Assembly (NCBI GenBank): GCA_037974665.1
Contig: CM075764.1
Span: forward strand, 78,198,325-78,262,324
Direction of reading: 5' to 3'
DNA length: 64,000 nt
From: Ehretia macrophylla
Taxonomy: Eukaryota; Streptophyta; Magnoliopsida; Boraginales; Ehretiaceae
Below the pieces are notes generated by a model. That model worked only from the letters and a program-made list of their open reading frames with translations, was not told where the DNA came from and made no database searches. Below, in pieces: positions 23,601 through 34,099 of the stretch. A program made the translations under genes and the position numbers. The stretch's first letter is position 1. Each line of letters begins with the position of its first letter.

Positions 23601-23669
23601 GAGAGAGCGATAACGGTGAGAGGCCCGGAGAGCTGACACCGCCGACCTTGTGAGTCGAGAAGTCGCCAT
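14687..23669 (-). CDS. CLPB4: Mitochondrial ClpB/Hsp100 AAA+ disaggregase, ten coding exons
   Basis: Exons (+ coordinates, in transcript order): 23415-23669, 21778-21996, 21474-21711, 19767-19962, 19288-19342, 18488-18638, 17484-17792, 16874-17139, 15856-16785, 14687-14998. All introns are GT-AG and all phases join without a break, giving 976 residues, normal for plant ClpB-M. Residues 1-85 are Arg/Ser/Ala-rich with almost no acidic residues ([20 protein letters not shown]; later RSYSTS), a likely mitochondrial presequence. The Clp N domain follows (about 86-237). NBD1 has Walker A GEPGVGKT in exon 4 and Walker B ILFIDE in exon 6. The coiled-coil M domain spans exons 8-9. NBD2 in exon 9 has Walker A GPTGVGKT, Walker B VVLFDE and sensor-1 TSNIGS. 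The protein threads aggregated proteins through a hexameric ATP-driven pore in the mitochondrial matrix together with Hsp70. Nothing essential is missing. Plastid ClpB is the alternative; the presequence favours mitochondria. The name follows the Arabidopsis mitochondrial paralogue. Confidence 0.93.
19963..21473 (-). other. CLPB intron 3 (1.5 kb)
   Basis: The donor GTATGT at 21473 and acceptor TTGTATAG at 19963 bound the longest intron of the gene. Most of it is AT-rich, but a block at about 20100-20640 has clearly higher GC and a different style of sequence (separate entry). Confidence 0.8.
20100..20640. other. Possible mitochondrial DNA insertion (NUMT) in CLPB intron 3
   Basis: This block departs from the AT-rich intron around it: GC is visibly higher, poly-A/T runs are rare and many short purine-rich words resemble non-coding plant mitochondrial DNA. 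The frame on the - strand at 20437-20628 is not recognised. The call rests on composition and style only; I cannot name a mitochondrial gene. Confidence 0.3.
22260..22341. repeat. Two-copy 41-bp tandem repeat in CLPB intron 1
   Basis: CAGGATGCT...GTTAACCCCTAGACAACTT occurs at 22260-22300 and again at 22301-22341 with a few substitutions. Confidence 0.85.
22695..22804 (-). pseudogene. Fragment of plastid 23S rRNA (NUPT) in CLPB intron 1
   Basis: Read on the - strand, this matches the conserved 23S segment I recall: AGGAGAAGGGGTGCC, then CAAAGGGGGT, GTGACCAGG, CTGTTTACCAAAAAC, AAAGTCGTAAGACC in the right order and spacing. Differences are mostly transitions of the C-to-T/G-to-A kind, as expected for an old, methylated insertion. 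Similarity fades after the AAGACC block. It is not a functional rRNA: it covers only about 110 bases of a 2.8-kb gene. A mitochondrial 26S origin is less likely from the match. Confidence 0.72.
22980..23285. other. GC-rich organelle-like segment in CLPB intron 1
   Basis: An abrupt change to GC-rich sequence (GCCGCCCCGTCCCG, GACCGCCACTTCT repeated twice at about 23099-23128, a C-rich run near 23150) between AT-rich intron stretches. It lies about 180 bases from the 23S fragment and may be part of the same or another organelle-DNA insertion, but I do not recognise a gene. The open frame at 22947-23171 is probably incidental. Confidence 0.35.
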
Positions 23670-23760
23670 GGGTTCAAACGGAAATGAGCGTTTTTGTTAC
23701 TACACACGCCTTTTACTCATTGTGAGTAGAGGCTTCTTATGAGCTTATGGTTTAGACTTT

Positions 23761-24163
23761 GTTTGGATTGGACTTTTTAAAGGAAAGGAAAGGATGGGGA
23801 AGGAATAAGGAATTTTTTTTTTTAATTAGATTGAAATTTTAAATGTGGGATTTTTTTTTTTTAATGAGGATAATTTTATAACTCTTTTAAATTGAAGTAT
23901 TTTGAAGGAAAAAAAAATTATTATAAAGAATATTTTTTATTTTTACATATTTTATAATTATAAAAATAAAAAAAAGTACTCAAGTAATTTTATATTTAAA
24001 ATAATTTTTTCTTTATTATTTTTTTCTTCAATTCAAACAATAGATCATAATTTTTTTTTTATTATTATTATTTTGTAATTTAAATAAGGTAATTCATTTT
24101 CTTTTTTTTTCTTTTTTTTTTCTCCACTTGACCTTCGTTTCGATTCCTTTGTGCAATTCAAAC
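23761..24163. mobile_element. Foldback MITE, copy 1, in the CLPB upstream region
   Basis: Terminal inverted repeats GTTTGGATTG (23761-23770) and CAATTCAAAC (24154-24163; CAATCCAAAC with one change) enclose about 400 very AT-rich bases. Internal blocks (AAAGGAAAGGAAAGGATGGGGAAGGAAT near the left end) match copy 2 at 25747-26184. No transposase is encoded. Target duplications could not be fixed. It begins 92 bases upstream of the CLPB ATG. Confidence 0.7.
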
Positions 24164-24182
24164 ACTCTGTAAGTGAGACCGG

Positions 24183-24195
24183 GAAGCTTGGAGAA
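24183..24195. promoter_or_regulatory. Imperfect heat-shock element upstream of CLPB
   Basis: GAAGCTTGGAGAA fits the heat-shock factor pattern GAAnnTTCnnGAA with exact spacing and one mismatch (TTG for TTC). It lies 514 bases upstream of the CLPB ATG, just beyond the outer end of the MITE. Plant CLPB genes are heat-inducible, so a heat-shock element is expected, but a single imperfect site can occur by chance. Confidence 0.3.
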
Positions 24196-24499
24196 GGGGC
24201 CAAAAATAAATTAAGAAAAGGCCGCTATATGGAATGGAAGTTTGTAGAAGGCTCTTCTGAGTACTGGGTTTAATTCCACTTTACTCCCCGCTCTTTGATT
24301 TTTTGCTTTTCGTTTTTTTTTTTTTTTGTCATTGAGTTAAGTTCCATAAAGATACAAAAGTTAACAGATGCCCACGGCATCTACATCATTATATACAAGT
24401 AAAAGGAGATTTAATGATATGTTACTAGTCCAGTCTAAGGAAAGAGAATTTATCTTGACTGTACGAGTAATTTAATTTGTCACACGATTAATTTGCTAA
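24196..24499. other. Region between CLPB upstream sequence and RNase H remnant
   Basis: Contains a T15-type run near 24314-24327 and otherwise nothing recognisable. It may be the 3' flank of the RNase H remnant to its right. Confidence 0.3.
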
Positions 24500-24762
24500 T
24501 AAATATGTCGAAATGTATGATCAGCACTGGAGGATAAAAAGGAAAGACAGTCCGAATGATGAGTAGTTTGAAACTCTCGAAGCACATTTGTTGCATCCGA
24601 TTCAATTGTAGTCTGTGGCGTACCAGTTTGTGATATTAGAGAGCATGCTGTCTAGTAGGCCAAGGCCTTTGCTTCTACGCTTGAATTAAAATATACCTGC
24701 AATGTTCGCTCATTTGACAATTTGCCCAAGTGATTTCTGCTGATTGGCATCACTTTTAACTT
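24500..24762 (-). pseudogene. LINE-type RNase H (RVT_3) domain remnant, C-terminal half
   Basis: On the - strand, shifting frames give phrases of the RNase H-like domain that follows the zf-RVT domain in plant L1 ORF2 proteins or domesticated relatives: SSVEAKALAYWTAC and then TTIESDATNVLREF with the conserved acidic residue of the ESD motif. The N-terminal half continues at 30813-31010 beyond the inserted copia element. Stops and frameshifts make it non-functional. Confidence 0.55.
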
Positions 24763-25350
24763 TGTTGGTGAAATTGTACAATAATAATTAAAAATTGTAC
24801 AAAAATTAAAGTACAAACACTTTCGTTGGAGACAACACGATCAGACTGAAGCGAGAGAATCGCGCTATCTTTAAGGAAATTCAAGCCCCTACGATGGAAA
24901 GAACCGATGCATCTATCTTAATATGATTTGTCCCCTCTAGGATACAACAACTTGACTTATTGTTGTAAAGCTCGAACCTACTCTGCACTAGAAGGTTGTG
25001 CACAAGCTCCTCACAAGAACACCTTTCTCTTTTGGCTGAATAGACTCTCTAATTTACTCTCATAATATTACAGTAGTACATGAAGTGTTATGGAAGGAAG
25101 AATAAAAGACCTATTTATAGGCTCCTAAAAAACCTCCCTAATTAATTACATACAAGTGAAAAGACATGAATTTAAAACCTTCCTAAATATAAGAAACTCT
25201 TCATGTTCCAAAATTAATACATAATTAAAACATATATAAATATAAAGTTAATACATAATATCTTCATGTTCCAAAATTAATACATACATGAATACACATT
25301 ATTCATTGAATATATAAGATAAATTAAGTTAATATTAAAATATCATAGCA
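24763..25350 (-). repeat. 3' LTR of the 6.05-kb copia element
   Basis: 588 bases, closely matching the 5' LTR at 30224-30812 throughout, with scattered substitutions and small indels. Confidence 0.92.
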
Positions 25351-25746
25351 TTCTCCCACTTATTTTAATATTAACTTATGATCATAAGAGATATATTCTA
25401 GCCAAAAGGGATCATTATGCTTAATAAAAGTGTGTTATGCATTGAACTTGTACTTAGCGAAACAGTAACCTCTACTCTAGGTCTCCGACTTGAACTATGA
25501 CTGCTTGAGGAAAATAAAGAGTCACTGCTCACACATAACATTCCAAGTGTAATAAAATGGGCTTAAAAGCTTAGCACGTTACGACCATGTGCTTTCCTAG
25601 TTTTTCATAAGTGTTTATATGAGAATTAGCCAAAAACTCATACGAAGCGGCCACAACTTCAACATTTATATAGGTGAAATCTATCAAAGGTACTCATGTA
25701 ATTCTGACACCCCACTCAAAAAAGCTACATGTTTCATTAACAGCTT

Positions 25747-26184
25747 GTTTGGATTGTACTTTTTAAAGGAAAAGAAATGATGGGGAAGGAATAATGAATC
25801 ATTTTCCTTGTTTGGATTGGAATTTTAAAAGAGGGAAAAGGTATGGAGGGGTTCCAAAATGTTTTCATATCCTTTAATGAGAATGATTTTGTAATCCTTC
25901 CAAATTGAGGTGTTTTGGAGGGAAAAGAAAGGTTTTGTTATAAAAAGTCTTTTTTGTCCCTACATATTTCATGATTATAAAAATAAAAAAGGGTATTTAA
26001 GTAATTTTGTATTTAAAATTATTCTTTTCCTTTCCTTTCTTTCTCTAATCCAAACAAAAAATCATAAAATTCTTTCATTTCCTTTCCATTATTATTTTTT
26101 TGCAATCCAAACAAGGTAATTTATTTCCTTTATTTTTTTCCCTCTACTTTACTTTCCTTTTCCATTCCTTTGTGCAATCCAAAC
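25747..26184. mobile_element. Foldback MITE, copy 2, inside the copia element
   Basis: The ends GTTTGGATTG (25747-25756) and CAATCCAAAC (26175-26184) are perfect inverted repeats. Extra internal copies of the same word occur (about 25808-25820, 26047-26055, 26102-26112), giving nested foldback. The sequence parallels copy 1 at 23761-24163 but is less decayed and less AT-rich. It sits between RNase H and the 3' LTR of the copia element, so it inserted after that element. Confidence 0.75.
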
Positions 26185-26477
26185 ACTATGTAAGAGTTTG
26201 AACTCAACCTCCAAAACATTACAAGATGAATACACTCACATCGTAGGGAGGGAAAATATTTAGTGGTCCTTTCGTCCACATTGTGATTTGTTTTTCCCAT
26301 TGAACCCAATTTTCAGGATCTCTGATCATTAGGTTGGGTATCCTTACATGTGGCTCATGATAATATTGGCTTCAATCCCATCCCCCTTGATGTAGTCCAG
26401 ATCCTTTCTCTCGATAAGGCCTTAGTTAGTGGATCTGCAAGATTATCAGTAGATTTGACATAATCCACATTAATAGA

Positions 26478-29400
26478 TCAATTACTCAAAAATGATCTCA
26501 CAGTACTGTGCTTTCTCCTTATGGATCTAGACTTCCCATTATAATAACGATTTTTAACTTTACCAATCGTAGTGGTGTTATCACAATGTATTAAAACTGG
26601 TGGGATTGGTTGTTCCCATAATGGAGTCTCATGCAACAAATCTCTTAACCAGTTTGCTTCCTCACTTGCAGAAGCTAATGCAACAAGCTCTGCCTCCATA
26701 GTTGAGTTAACAATAATTGTTTGTTTTTTTTATTTTCAGCAAATAACACCACCACTAAATGTAAAAACAAAACCAATAGTAAAGTAAGAGTCACTTTATA
26801 ATGTGTTCCAGTCTGCATCACTGAAACCTTCGAGAACAACATGATATTTTCTATAAAACAAACCATAGTTCTTCGTTCCAGACAAGTACTTCATGACTCG
26901 CTAGATGACATGCCAATGTTCTTTTCTAGGCTTACTTGTAAACCTGCTAAGTACTCCTACTGTGTAACGGTTTAGTATAGTCAATCGCATAGCATAAGCT
27001 ACCAATTATACTTGCATACTCCTTTTAATTAATTACATCATTATCATTTTCAACAGGAAAAAGATGTACATTATGATCAAAAGGTGTAGACACATGTTTA
27101 CATTCAAGAAAATTAAATTTTCTTAAGATTTTCTCAATGTAGTGCGATTGATCAAGAAAAATACCATCAGATGTTTTGGTGATTTTCATTCCTAAAACAA
27201 AATTAGCGTCACCAAGATCTTTCATGTCAAAATGACTACAAAGAATAGTCTTAGTTTCATTTATGACATGTAAATCTGTACCAAAAATGAGTAAATGATC
27301 CACATAGAGGTTAATAATCACATGTGAATTTTTTAAATATTTATAATATATGCACTTGTCACTTTAATTAGATTTATAACCATTATCAATCATGCAGGAA
27401 TCAAACTTCTCATGCCATTGCTTAGGTGCTTGCCTTAAGCCATATAGGGATTTAATAAGTTTACACACTTTGCTTTTTTGGCCTGGTTCCACGAACCCTT
27501 CAGGTTGATCCATATATATTTCCTCATCTAGGTCCCCATTCAGAAAGGCTGTTTTTACATCCATCTGATGAATTTTTAAATTAAAAATAGCTCCAATTGC
27601 AATTAGAAATCTAATGGATGTAACTCTAGTAACAGGAGAAAAAGTATCAAAAAAGTCAAGATCAGCCTTTTGTTTAAAGCTTTTTGCAACAAGTCTAGCA
27701 TTAAACTTATCTACTAACCCATCGGGTTTAAGTTTTTTCCTGATGACCCACTTGCAGCCTATGGTTTTACAACCTGGTGGTAATTCAACTAATTTCCAAG
27801 TTTTATTAGAAGTTAGTTAATTCATCTTATCATTTACAGCTTCTTTCTAAAAAATAGTTTTAGGAGATGAAAAAGCTTCTTTTAAAGTAAAAGGGTGTTC
27901 TTCTAAATTGAAAACATAAAAATCTGGACCAAAATATTTTTCAATTCGTGCCCTTTTACTCTTAGTTCAGAGAAAACATTTTCATTATCTTGAAAAGAAG
28001 TAGAAGGAGATAACAAGGACACATTTTCAGAAATTTCTTTGCCCCCGATTTAAAAGCATACTTTTCTTCATGAAAAATTGCATCACCTGATTCAACAATT
28101 ATTTAATTTTCAAGATCAAAAAATCTATAAGTTGTGCTATTTACTGCATAGCCAAGAAAAGCACAAGTGGTAGCTTTAGCACCTAATTTTGGTCTTTTGG
28201 GATTTGTTAGCCTCACAAAAGCTAAACAACCTCAAACTCTAATATATCCCAAGTTAGGCTTATATCTTTTCCACAGTTCAAAATATGTGATTTTAGTCCT
28301 TTTATATGGCACCCTATTTAAAACATGACAAGTTGTCAGAGTAGCCTCAGCCCAAAGATTTTTGGGAGCACCTGACTCTACAATCATGGCATTTACCAAA
28401 TTAATTATAGTTCTATTTTTTTCTCAGCTACACCATTGGACTTAGGTAAGTAAGGTGGTGTATTTTTATGGATTATTCCCAAAGACTGAAGAAAAGAATT
28501 GAATTCAGAACAAATGTATTCTCAACCTCGATCACTTCTCAATTTTTTGATTTTTCTACCGAATTGATTTTCAACTTTGTGAAGAAATTCTTTAAATTTT
28601 TCAAAGGCATCACTTTTATTTTTCAAAAGATAAACATATGTGTATTTTGAAAAATCATCAATGAAAGTGATAAAATATCTATTTCCTCCATGAGTTAAAA
28701 TCCCTCAAATTCACAAAGATCTGAATGAATTAATTCTAACAATTCGGTATGTCTAACAACATTTTCATGAGGCTTTCTAGTGATTTTTATTTTGCTGCAA
28801 GATTCACATTTTTCAAAATCTTTATTCGGTCTTGGAATTAATCCTAAACTACTCATAATTGTCATATATCTACTATTAATGTGACATAAACGTGCATGCC
28901 AAAAATTCACAGAAGAGCACAATATCATTATCAACATTCAATCGAACCATTCCATCACATACATATCATTTGCCCACAAAAATACATTTTTTTGGTAATT
29001 ACATATTGATCAGATTCTATAGTTTGCTTGAAGCCAACCTTGTTGAACAAGAAACTTGACATAAGGTTTTTCCTCATGGAAGGGATAAAAAGTATAACTT
29101 TTAGTGTTAAAACACGTCCACATGTAAACTTGAGCTCAACATAACCACTCCCTAACACCTTGGTTTTGCTTGAATCACCAAGCATCACCATTTTTTGCTT
29201 CTTCAAAAGGAGTGTATTTCTTGAACCAGGTTTTATCATAGCAACATGCTTATTGGCACTAGACTCCGCCCACCAACCTTCTACATATTGAACCATGTTA
29301 ATGTCTGTTATCATAGCCACTAATGGCTTTTTGGTCACATTAGCTTGAGGAACAACTTCACGTTTTCGGTATCTATAATTCCGAGCAAGATGCCCAACTT

Positions 29401-30206
29401 TGCCACAAACAAAACAGGCAGTGCCCTGGTTTTAGAATATTGTCCATGGTTCATAAATTTCTGGTTCGAATTTCCCTTATGTTTATTTTTCATTTGATTC
29501 TTATTTGGCTTCAAATTAGCATTCTTAGAATACTAACCTTTAGGCACACTATTAGAATTTGCAGAAATTAAATTTACCTTAGTGAAATGTTCATTGTTGT
29601 CCAAGATCATTGCATCTTGTCCTCTTGCCTCTTCCTCCACACGAATGCGAGTGATCAAAGCCTCAAAGGAAGTTTCTTTTTGCTTGTGGCGTATAGACTT
29701 TTGAAATTCTTTCCAAGATGGTAGAAGTTTATCAATGATACCAACCACAACTAGATTGTCTTCAATCCTGATGCCTTAAGATCTAACATCGGCTACTATC
29801 ATATGGAAGTCTTGAGTCTGCTACACCACAGATTGTCTGTCTTTCATTTGAAATCTGAAAAGATGGCTAGCAATATACTTCTTTGCTCCAACTTCTTCAG
29901 TATCATATTTCATTTGCAAAGCCTCCCAGATTCATATTATGTCAGTAAGATAATTTAAAAGATAGTACCGATAGTTGTACTCATCATTGACATATATATC
30001 CACGAAGTCTTGATGTTATGCAAGTTCTTCCTCAATCATGTTATCGGTAGATACATTTGTCGGGTCATCTTCAGTGAGTACATATCTTACCTTCAAGAGA
30101 CTTAAATAGAATGAACTTTGCCTTTCTACCGTTTAAAATTAGTTCCACTGAAGCAGAATGACTTATTGAGGTCTTTAACATTAGTTTTCTCCACCATTGG
30201 TTCCAT
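26478..30206 (-). pseudogene. Copia gag-pol polyprotein, multiply interrupted
   Basis: The gag ATG is at 30206 (MEPMVEKTNVKDLN), only 17 bases after the 5' LTR. Recognisable parts in order are gag (30206-29530); a zinc knuckle CFVCGKVGHLARNY near 29362-29435 whose last Cys is now Tyr; the integrase zinc region (FWHARLCHI...CESC at 28695-28937); the integrase core; reverse transcriptase with MDVKTAFLNGDLDEE and SLYGLRQAPKQWHEKF (27364-27564); YVDH in place of the catalytic YVDD (27025-27321); and RNase H with MEAELVALASASEEA and HCDNTT (26478-26699). Many stops and frameshifts separate them. The lost Asp in the RT active site alone would inactivate it. Confidence 0.9.
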
Positions 30207-30223
30207 TTGAATCTCCTTAAAAT

Positions 30224-30812
30224 TGTTGGTGAAATTGTACAATAATAATTGAAAATAGTACAAAAATTAAAGTACAAACACTTTTGTTGGAGACAACACG
30301 ATCGGACTGAGGCGCGGGAATCTCACTATCTTTAAGGAGATTCAAACCCCCTACGGTAGAAAGAACCAATGCAGCTGTCTTAATATGGCTTGTCTTCTCT
30401 AGGATACAACAACCTGACTTGTTGCTGTAAAGCTCGAACCTACTCTGCACTAGAAGGTTGAGCACAAGCTTCTCATAAGAACACCTTTCTCTTTTGGCTG
30501 AATAGACTCTCTAATTTACTCTCATAATATTACAATAATACATGAAGTGTTATGGAAGGAAGAATGGGAGACTTATTTATAGGCTCCTAAAAAACCTCCC
30601 TAATTAATTACATACAAGTGAAAAGACATGAATTTAAAACCTCCCTAAATATAAGAAAATCTTCATGTTCTAAAATTAATACATGATTAAAACATACTTA
30701 AATATAAAGTTAATACATAATCTCTTCATGTTCTAAAATTAATACATATATGAATACACATTATTCATTGAATATATAAGATAAATTAAGTTAATATTAA
30801 AATATCACAGCA
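30224..30812 (-). repeat. 5' LTR of the 6.05-kb copia element
   Basis: 589 bases, ending (on the - strand) in CACCAACA directly before the short spacer ATTTTAAGG... and the gag ATG. Its outer edge is followed by the target duplication AACTT at 30813-30817. Confidence 0.92.
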
Positions 30813-31010
30813 AACTTTAATCTCATTTAGGGGAGGCACCAAATAGGCTCTAGGTGAATATTTGCAATAGGTTGTAGATTTGGAGTTGTGACAGAAGTTG
30901 TGTGGAGAAGCTCTTCTTGTTCTTGTAAGTAAAACAGGGTTGATGCTATAGTACTGAAAGGCTCAAGAATCTTCTTTTCAAAAATGAACTTGTTGCGATC
31001 CTACATATAT
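30813..31010 (-). pseudogene. LINE-type ORF2 linker and RNase H remnant, N-terminal half
   Basis: On the - strand the reading NKFIFEKK (a linker phrase typical of plant L1 ORF2 after zf-RVT) is followed by a PP...EIK stretch that leads into the RNase H domain. The reading breaks at the AACTT target duplication and resumes at 24762 on the other side of the copia insertion. Confidence 0.5.
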
Positions 31011-31036
31011 ATATATGACTTATTTTAATGGGTATT
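31011..31036. other. Short flank left of the Sirevirus element
   Basis: A (TA)n stretch and the five bases GTATT (31032-31036) that pair with ATATT at 60403-60407 as target duplication. Confidence 0.6.
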
Positions 31037-32462
31037 TGTTAGTCCAAGTTATCCTAAGAGGGGGTGAATTAGGATATAGGGGAAATAATACTATTTTTTC
31101 GAATATGATTGCAACTAGTTAATTCTTTGAAACAATTTATCAAACACAAGGTATGCAATAAAATAAAGAGTAAAGGAGAGAAGAGAGAAAGTGATAAGGG
31201 CATCGATTTTAGGGTGGTTCGCTAATCTAGTCCACCACTTAAGGTCTTCGTCCTTTAGGATTTCTACTAGCTCCACTAGTAGTACTCATTAACAAGTTGG
31301 TGAAGCACAAACCAACAATACAAGACCTCTTGACTCTACAAGAGTAGTACAAGCCTCTTCACTTCTTTGTATTCACAAAGAAGATTTCAAATACTCTCTA
31401 TACAATAAATCTCTCAAAGCTATAGATCTAGAGTATTTATCTCACAACAAGAATGTAATAAATATTGAGTACAATGAACTCCTTTTAAGAGTACATGGAT
31501 ACAATTTAAAGCTCTCTTGAATGCTTAATGATTTAAAGCTATAGAACAATTGCTTGTAGTTGGAAGAGGTGTTTTGAGCAATGGAGGTGTTTGAAAATAT
31601 ATAAAAAAACCTTTCAATGGAATTACAACAACTATATTTTCAAACAATCGATCAAGGAGTCAAATGAGCCCCTCGTCCGACTTGGCTTGTCCGTCTACCT
31701 CTGGAGCAGTCAATTGAGTCCCTTGATCGACTTGGCTCGTCCGAATGGCTTTGGAGAAGTCGGTCGAGGTAAGTCGGTCGAGTCCCTCTACCGATTTGCC
31801 CTTGTACCCCCACTGTTCAAATCGGTTGAGGTGAACTGGTTGAGTTTCTCGACTGGCTTGCTTCGACCGACTTGTTTGGGTTGTGTTTAGGGAAGTAGAA
31901 AGACAAGTCTAAAAGTGTTTTGCAAATATGAAACAATTAAGATCAAAACGCAACAAGTTTTTGAGAATCTTTAAATCCAATGCTCAATAAACATTTAGAA
32001 CAATGTTTTTGAAACCACGACTTTCTCAATAAATATTTATTTAAAATAATTTTCCAAAAAGAGTTTTAAAGTAAGTTTTGAGCTTTATCGAGCATATCAA
32101 AGTCCCTTGACATAAAAACAGCCAGTACCCCTTATGATGCCACTTTTCCATTTTGTGACTCCCTCTTCAATCTTTGTACTTGAGATCTTTTTATGATGAT
32201 ACTTTGAAGTTTCATAGATCTTCACCAGTATAGTGTTTGAACATGATTGATCATGTTGAGCTCTTCATTGGAAAGATCTTCAAGATTTCATCCTCAAGAC
32301 TTTATGGATCTTCCCTTGATGCATATGAATGACTCCAAGTTTGTTTGTACAAAGCATCCTTGACTATCTTGTTTACAAATATCTCATGAAGCAATAAGAT
32401 TAGTCAATAATCAAACATTCATTTAAGATTGAGTTATCATCAAAATTCTAGATGAAGTCTTA
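31037..32462 (-). repeat. 3' LTR of the Sirevirus element
   Basis: Aligns with 59360-60402. It keeps about 335 bases (roughly 31350-31670) that the 5' LTR has lost. The first dozen LTR bases at the inner end (TGTTAGCCTAAA) appear deleted: the purine tract AAAAAGGGAAAGA (32463-32475, reverse) joins directly to ...GACTTCATCTAG. Confidence 0.85.
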
Positions 32463-32476
32463 TCTTTCCCTTTTTG
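32463..32476 (-). other. Polypurine tract of the Sirevirus element
   Basis: On the - strand CAAAAAGGGAAAGA directly precedes the 3' LTR. Preceding TTATCATC is a common neighbour of the tract in Sireviruses. Confidence 0.6.
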
Positions 32477-32699
32477 ATGATAAAATCTTATTCGATGTAA
32501 GCTCTCGCTTACTATATACATTACTTCAAATGATATGACGATGTAAAGATCATATCATGCTTCTTCTCCCCCCATAGACCTCATCAAAAGCAAGAGAAAC
32601 AACAACTAATACATAATAAGAAAGCATCATAAAAAACAATGGAATCAACATGTCAAAAGCATTCATAGGCATTCATGTACGCACATAAGTAAAGGACAA

Positions 32700-33960
32700 C
32701 TTAAAATCACAATAAAAAGTAAACGGTAGCAAAACTAACGTAAATGTCATACAGTAAGAAGATATCAAGATGGTTTTCAAAAGACATGAAGAGTTTTGAA
32801 AAGCTTGGGTAAAGATTATCACTCATCCTCATCTTCATCATCAAGCTCATCCCTGTAATCTTCATACTCGGGTTGAGGTGGAACTGTATCAGGTGGCGCC
32901 ATGGGAGGAATGCGACCATTGTCCAAAATCCAAGCATTATAATCATCTGCTTTCTTAAAGATTTTCCCCAAGCGTTTATCTTGCAATCCATAGATGCTTC
33001 TAAACTTGTTTTCATCTTAGCCATAGCAGCAAGAATCCTATTTGTATCAGTCATAAGAACATATTAAGAGACAGAGGAAGGTACACCAGAACTAGAACCT
33101 ACACCCTGTCGGTGTTCTTCAACAAGCCTTTCACTTTCTCTTATTGAGCCAAAAACATGCTATAAAATTCGTACTTTAGGGTCGGCTTCCATGTCATCAT
33201 ATCCATGTTCAATCTCATCCTCAACAATTACCTGATCTACAGGAGCCGTCTTTTTCTTACATTTTCTAGTAAGACATTTTTCCAAAATTTCTTTCTGAAT
33301 AGTTTCGGGTAAGATGTCAAAGTCATCTTGACTTAGGACTTGACCATGATAGATAAACAATTGCATGCGTTCATAGAGGCAAGATCAAAGTTCCATATGT
33401 GGTGGAAAACGCACACTTTTCCTTGAAGTGGTACATTAAAATGTTCAAAGATCCTAGTAAGATGCATAACATAAGCTAAACTCTTTGCCTTGTTAGTGAT
33501 ACGCATCATGTGAGACAACATCATATATGGGAGATTAAGTTTTTGTCTCGTATGAAGCCGATACATAGTGTAATATCACAAAAATTGACTCGACCATCAT
33601 TTGTTTTTCTTGGCATGATTACATCATTAACAATACGCATTATTAGCCTAGTTCTTCCAGCTAATTTCATGGCTTGCAAAGTATTATTCCCAATTCGAGG
33701 TTCACGAGCATTATCCAAAATCCAATCATGCATGGCATCATAATTCTCATTAGTCATGCTAGGTCATCCTTTAGAACTGTAATACTTCTTTCCATCAAGA
33801 GGTAGTTCAAACAAATCACTTAAGAATTATTCATTAAGCTTAATCTTTGTACCTCTAACTGTGCTAATAAGACAACCTGTATCAAACATTGTGCCTTCCA
33901 TTAAAGTTCCATTAAAGGTATTGTGAAAATATCAACTAATTGATGCATAGTGTCAACAAA
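32700..33960 (-). pseudogene. Env-like ORF region of the Sirevirus element
   Basis: Downstream of RNase H and before the 3' LTR, the - strand carries several broken frames that join into one coding-like stretch: MTNENYDAMHDWILDNAREP (33757-33521), a part with MRITNKAKSLAYVMHLTRIF (33566-33333), then an acidic part (VIVEDEIEHGYDDMEADP, 33366-33160) and a C-terminal part (MTDTNRILAAMAKMKTSLEA, 33054-32707). Position and length fit the third ORF of Sireviruses, often called env-like because of its position; its function is not established. Stops and frameshifts inactivate it. Confidence 0.6.
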
Positions 33961-34099
33961 TTCAAGCATAACATCACCATTTTGCACATGATCTCGAATA
34001 AAATGATGCCTAATTTCAATATGCTTTGTTCTAAAGTGTTAAATTGGATTTTTAGTGAGATTAATGGAACATGTGTTATCACATCTAATGGGTACATGA

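Larger units (their letters stand above)
24763..30812 (-). mobile_element. Complete but inactive Ty1/copia retrotransposon (6.05 kb)
   Basis: Two LTRs of 588 and 589 bases enclose decayed gag-pol on the - strand. The target duplication AACTT is perfect at 24758-24762 and 30813-30817. The LTRs begin TGCTGTGATATT and end CACCAACA (- strand). The purine tract AAGTGGGAGAA lies next to the 3' LTR (25351-25361 on +). A MITE is inserted in the 3' untranslated part. The element split an RNase H remnant. No canonical initiator-Met primer site is present. The domain order GAG-IN-RT-RNase H is that of copia; I do not assign a lineage. Confidence 0.92.

Noticed and set aside
24244..24262. Second heat-shock element candidate near AGAAGGCTCTTCT
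   Set aside because: The GAA and TTC units are not spaced by two bases, so the pattern does not fit.
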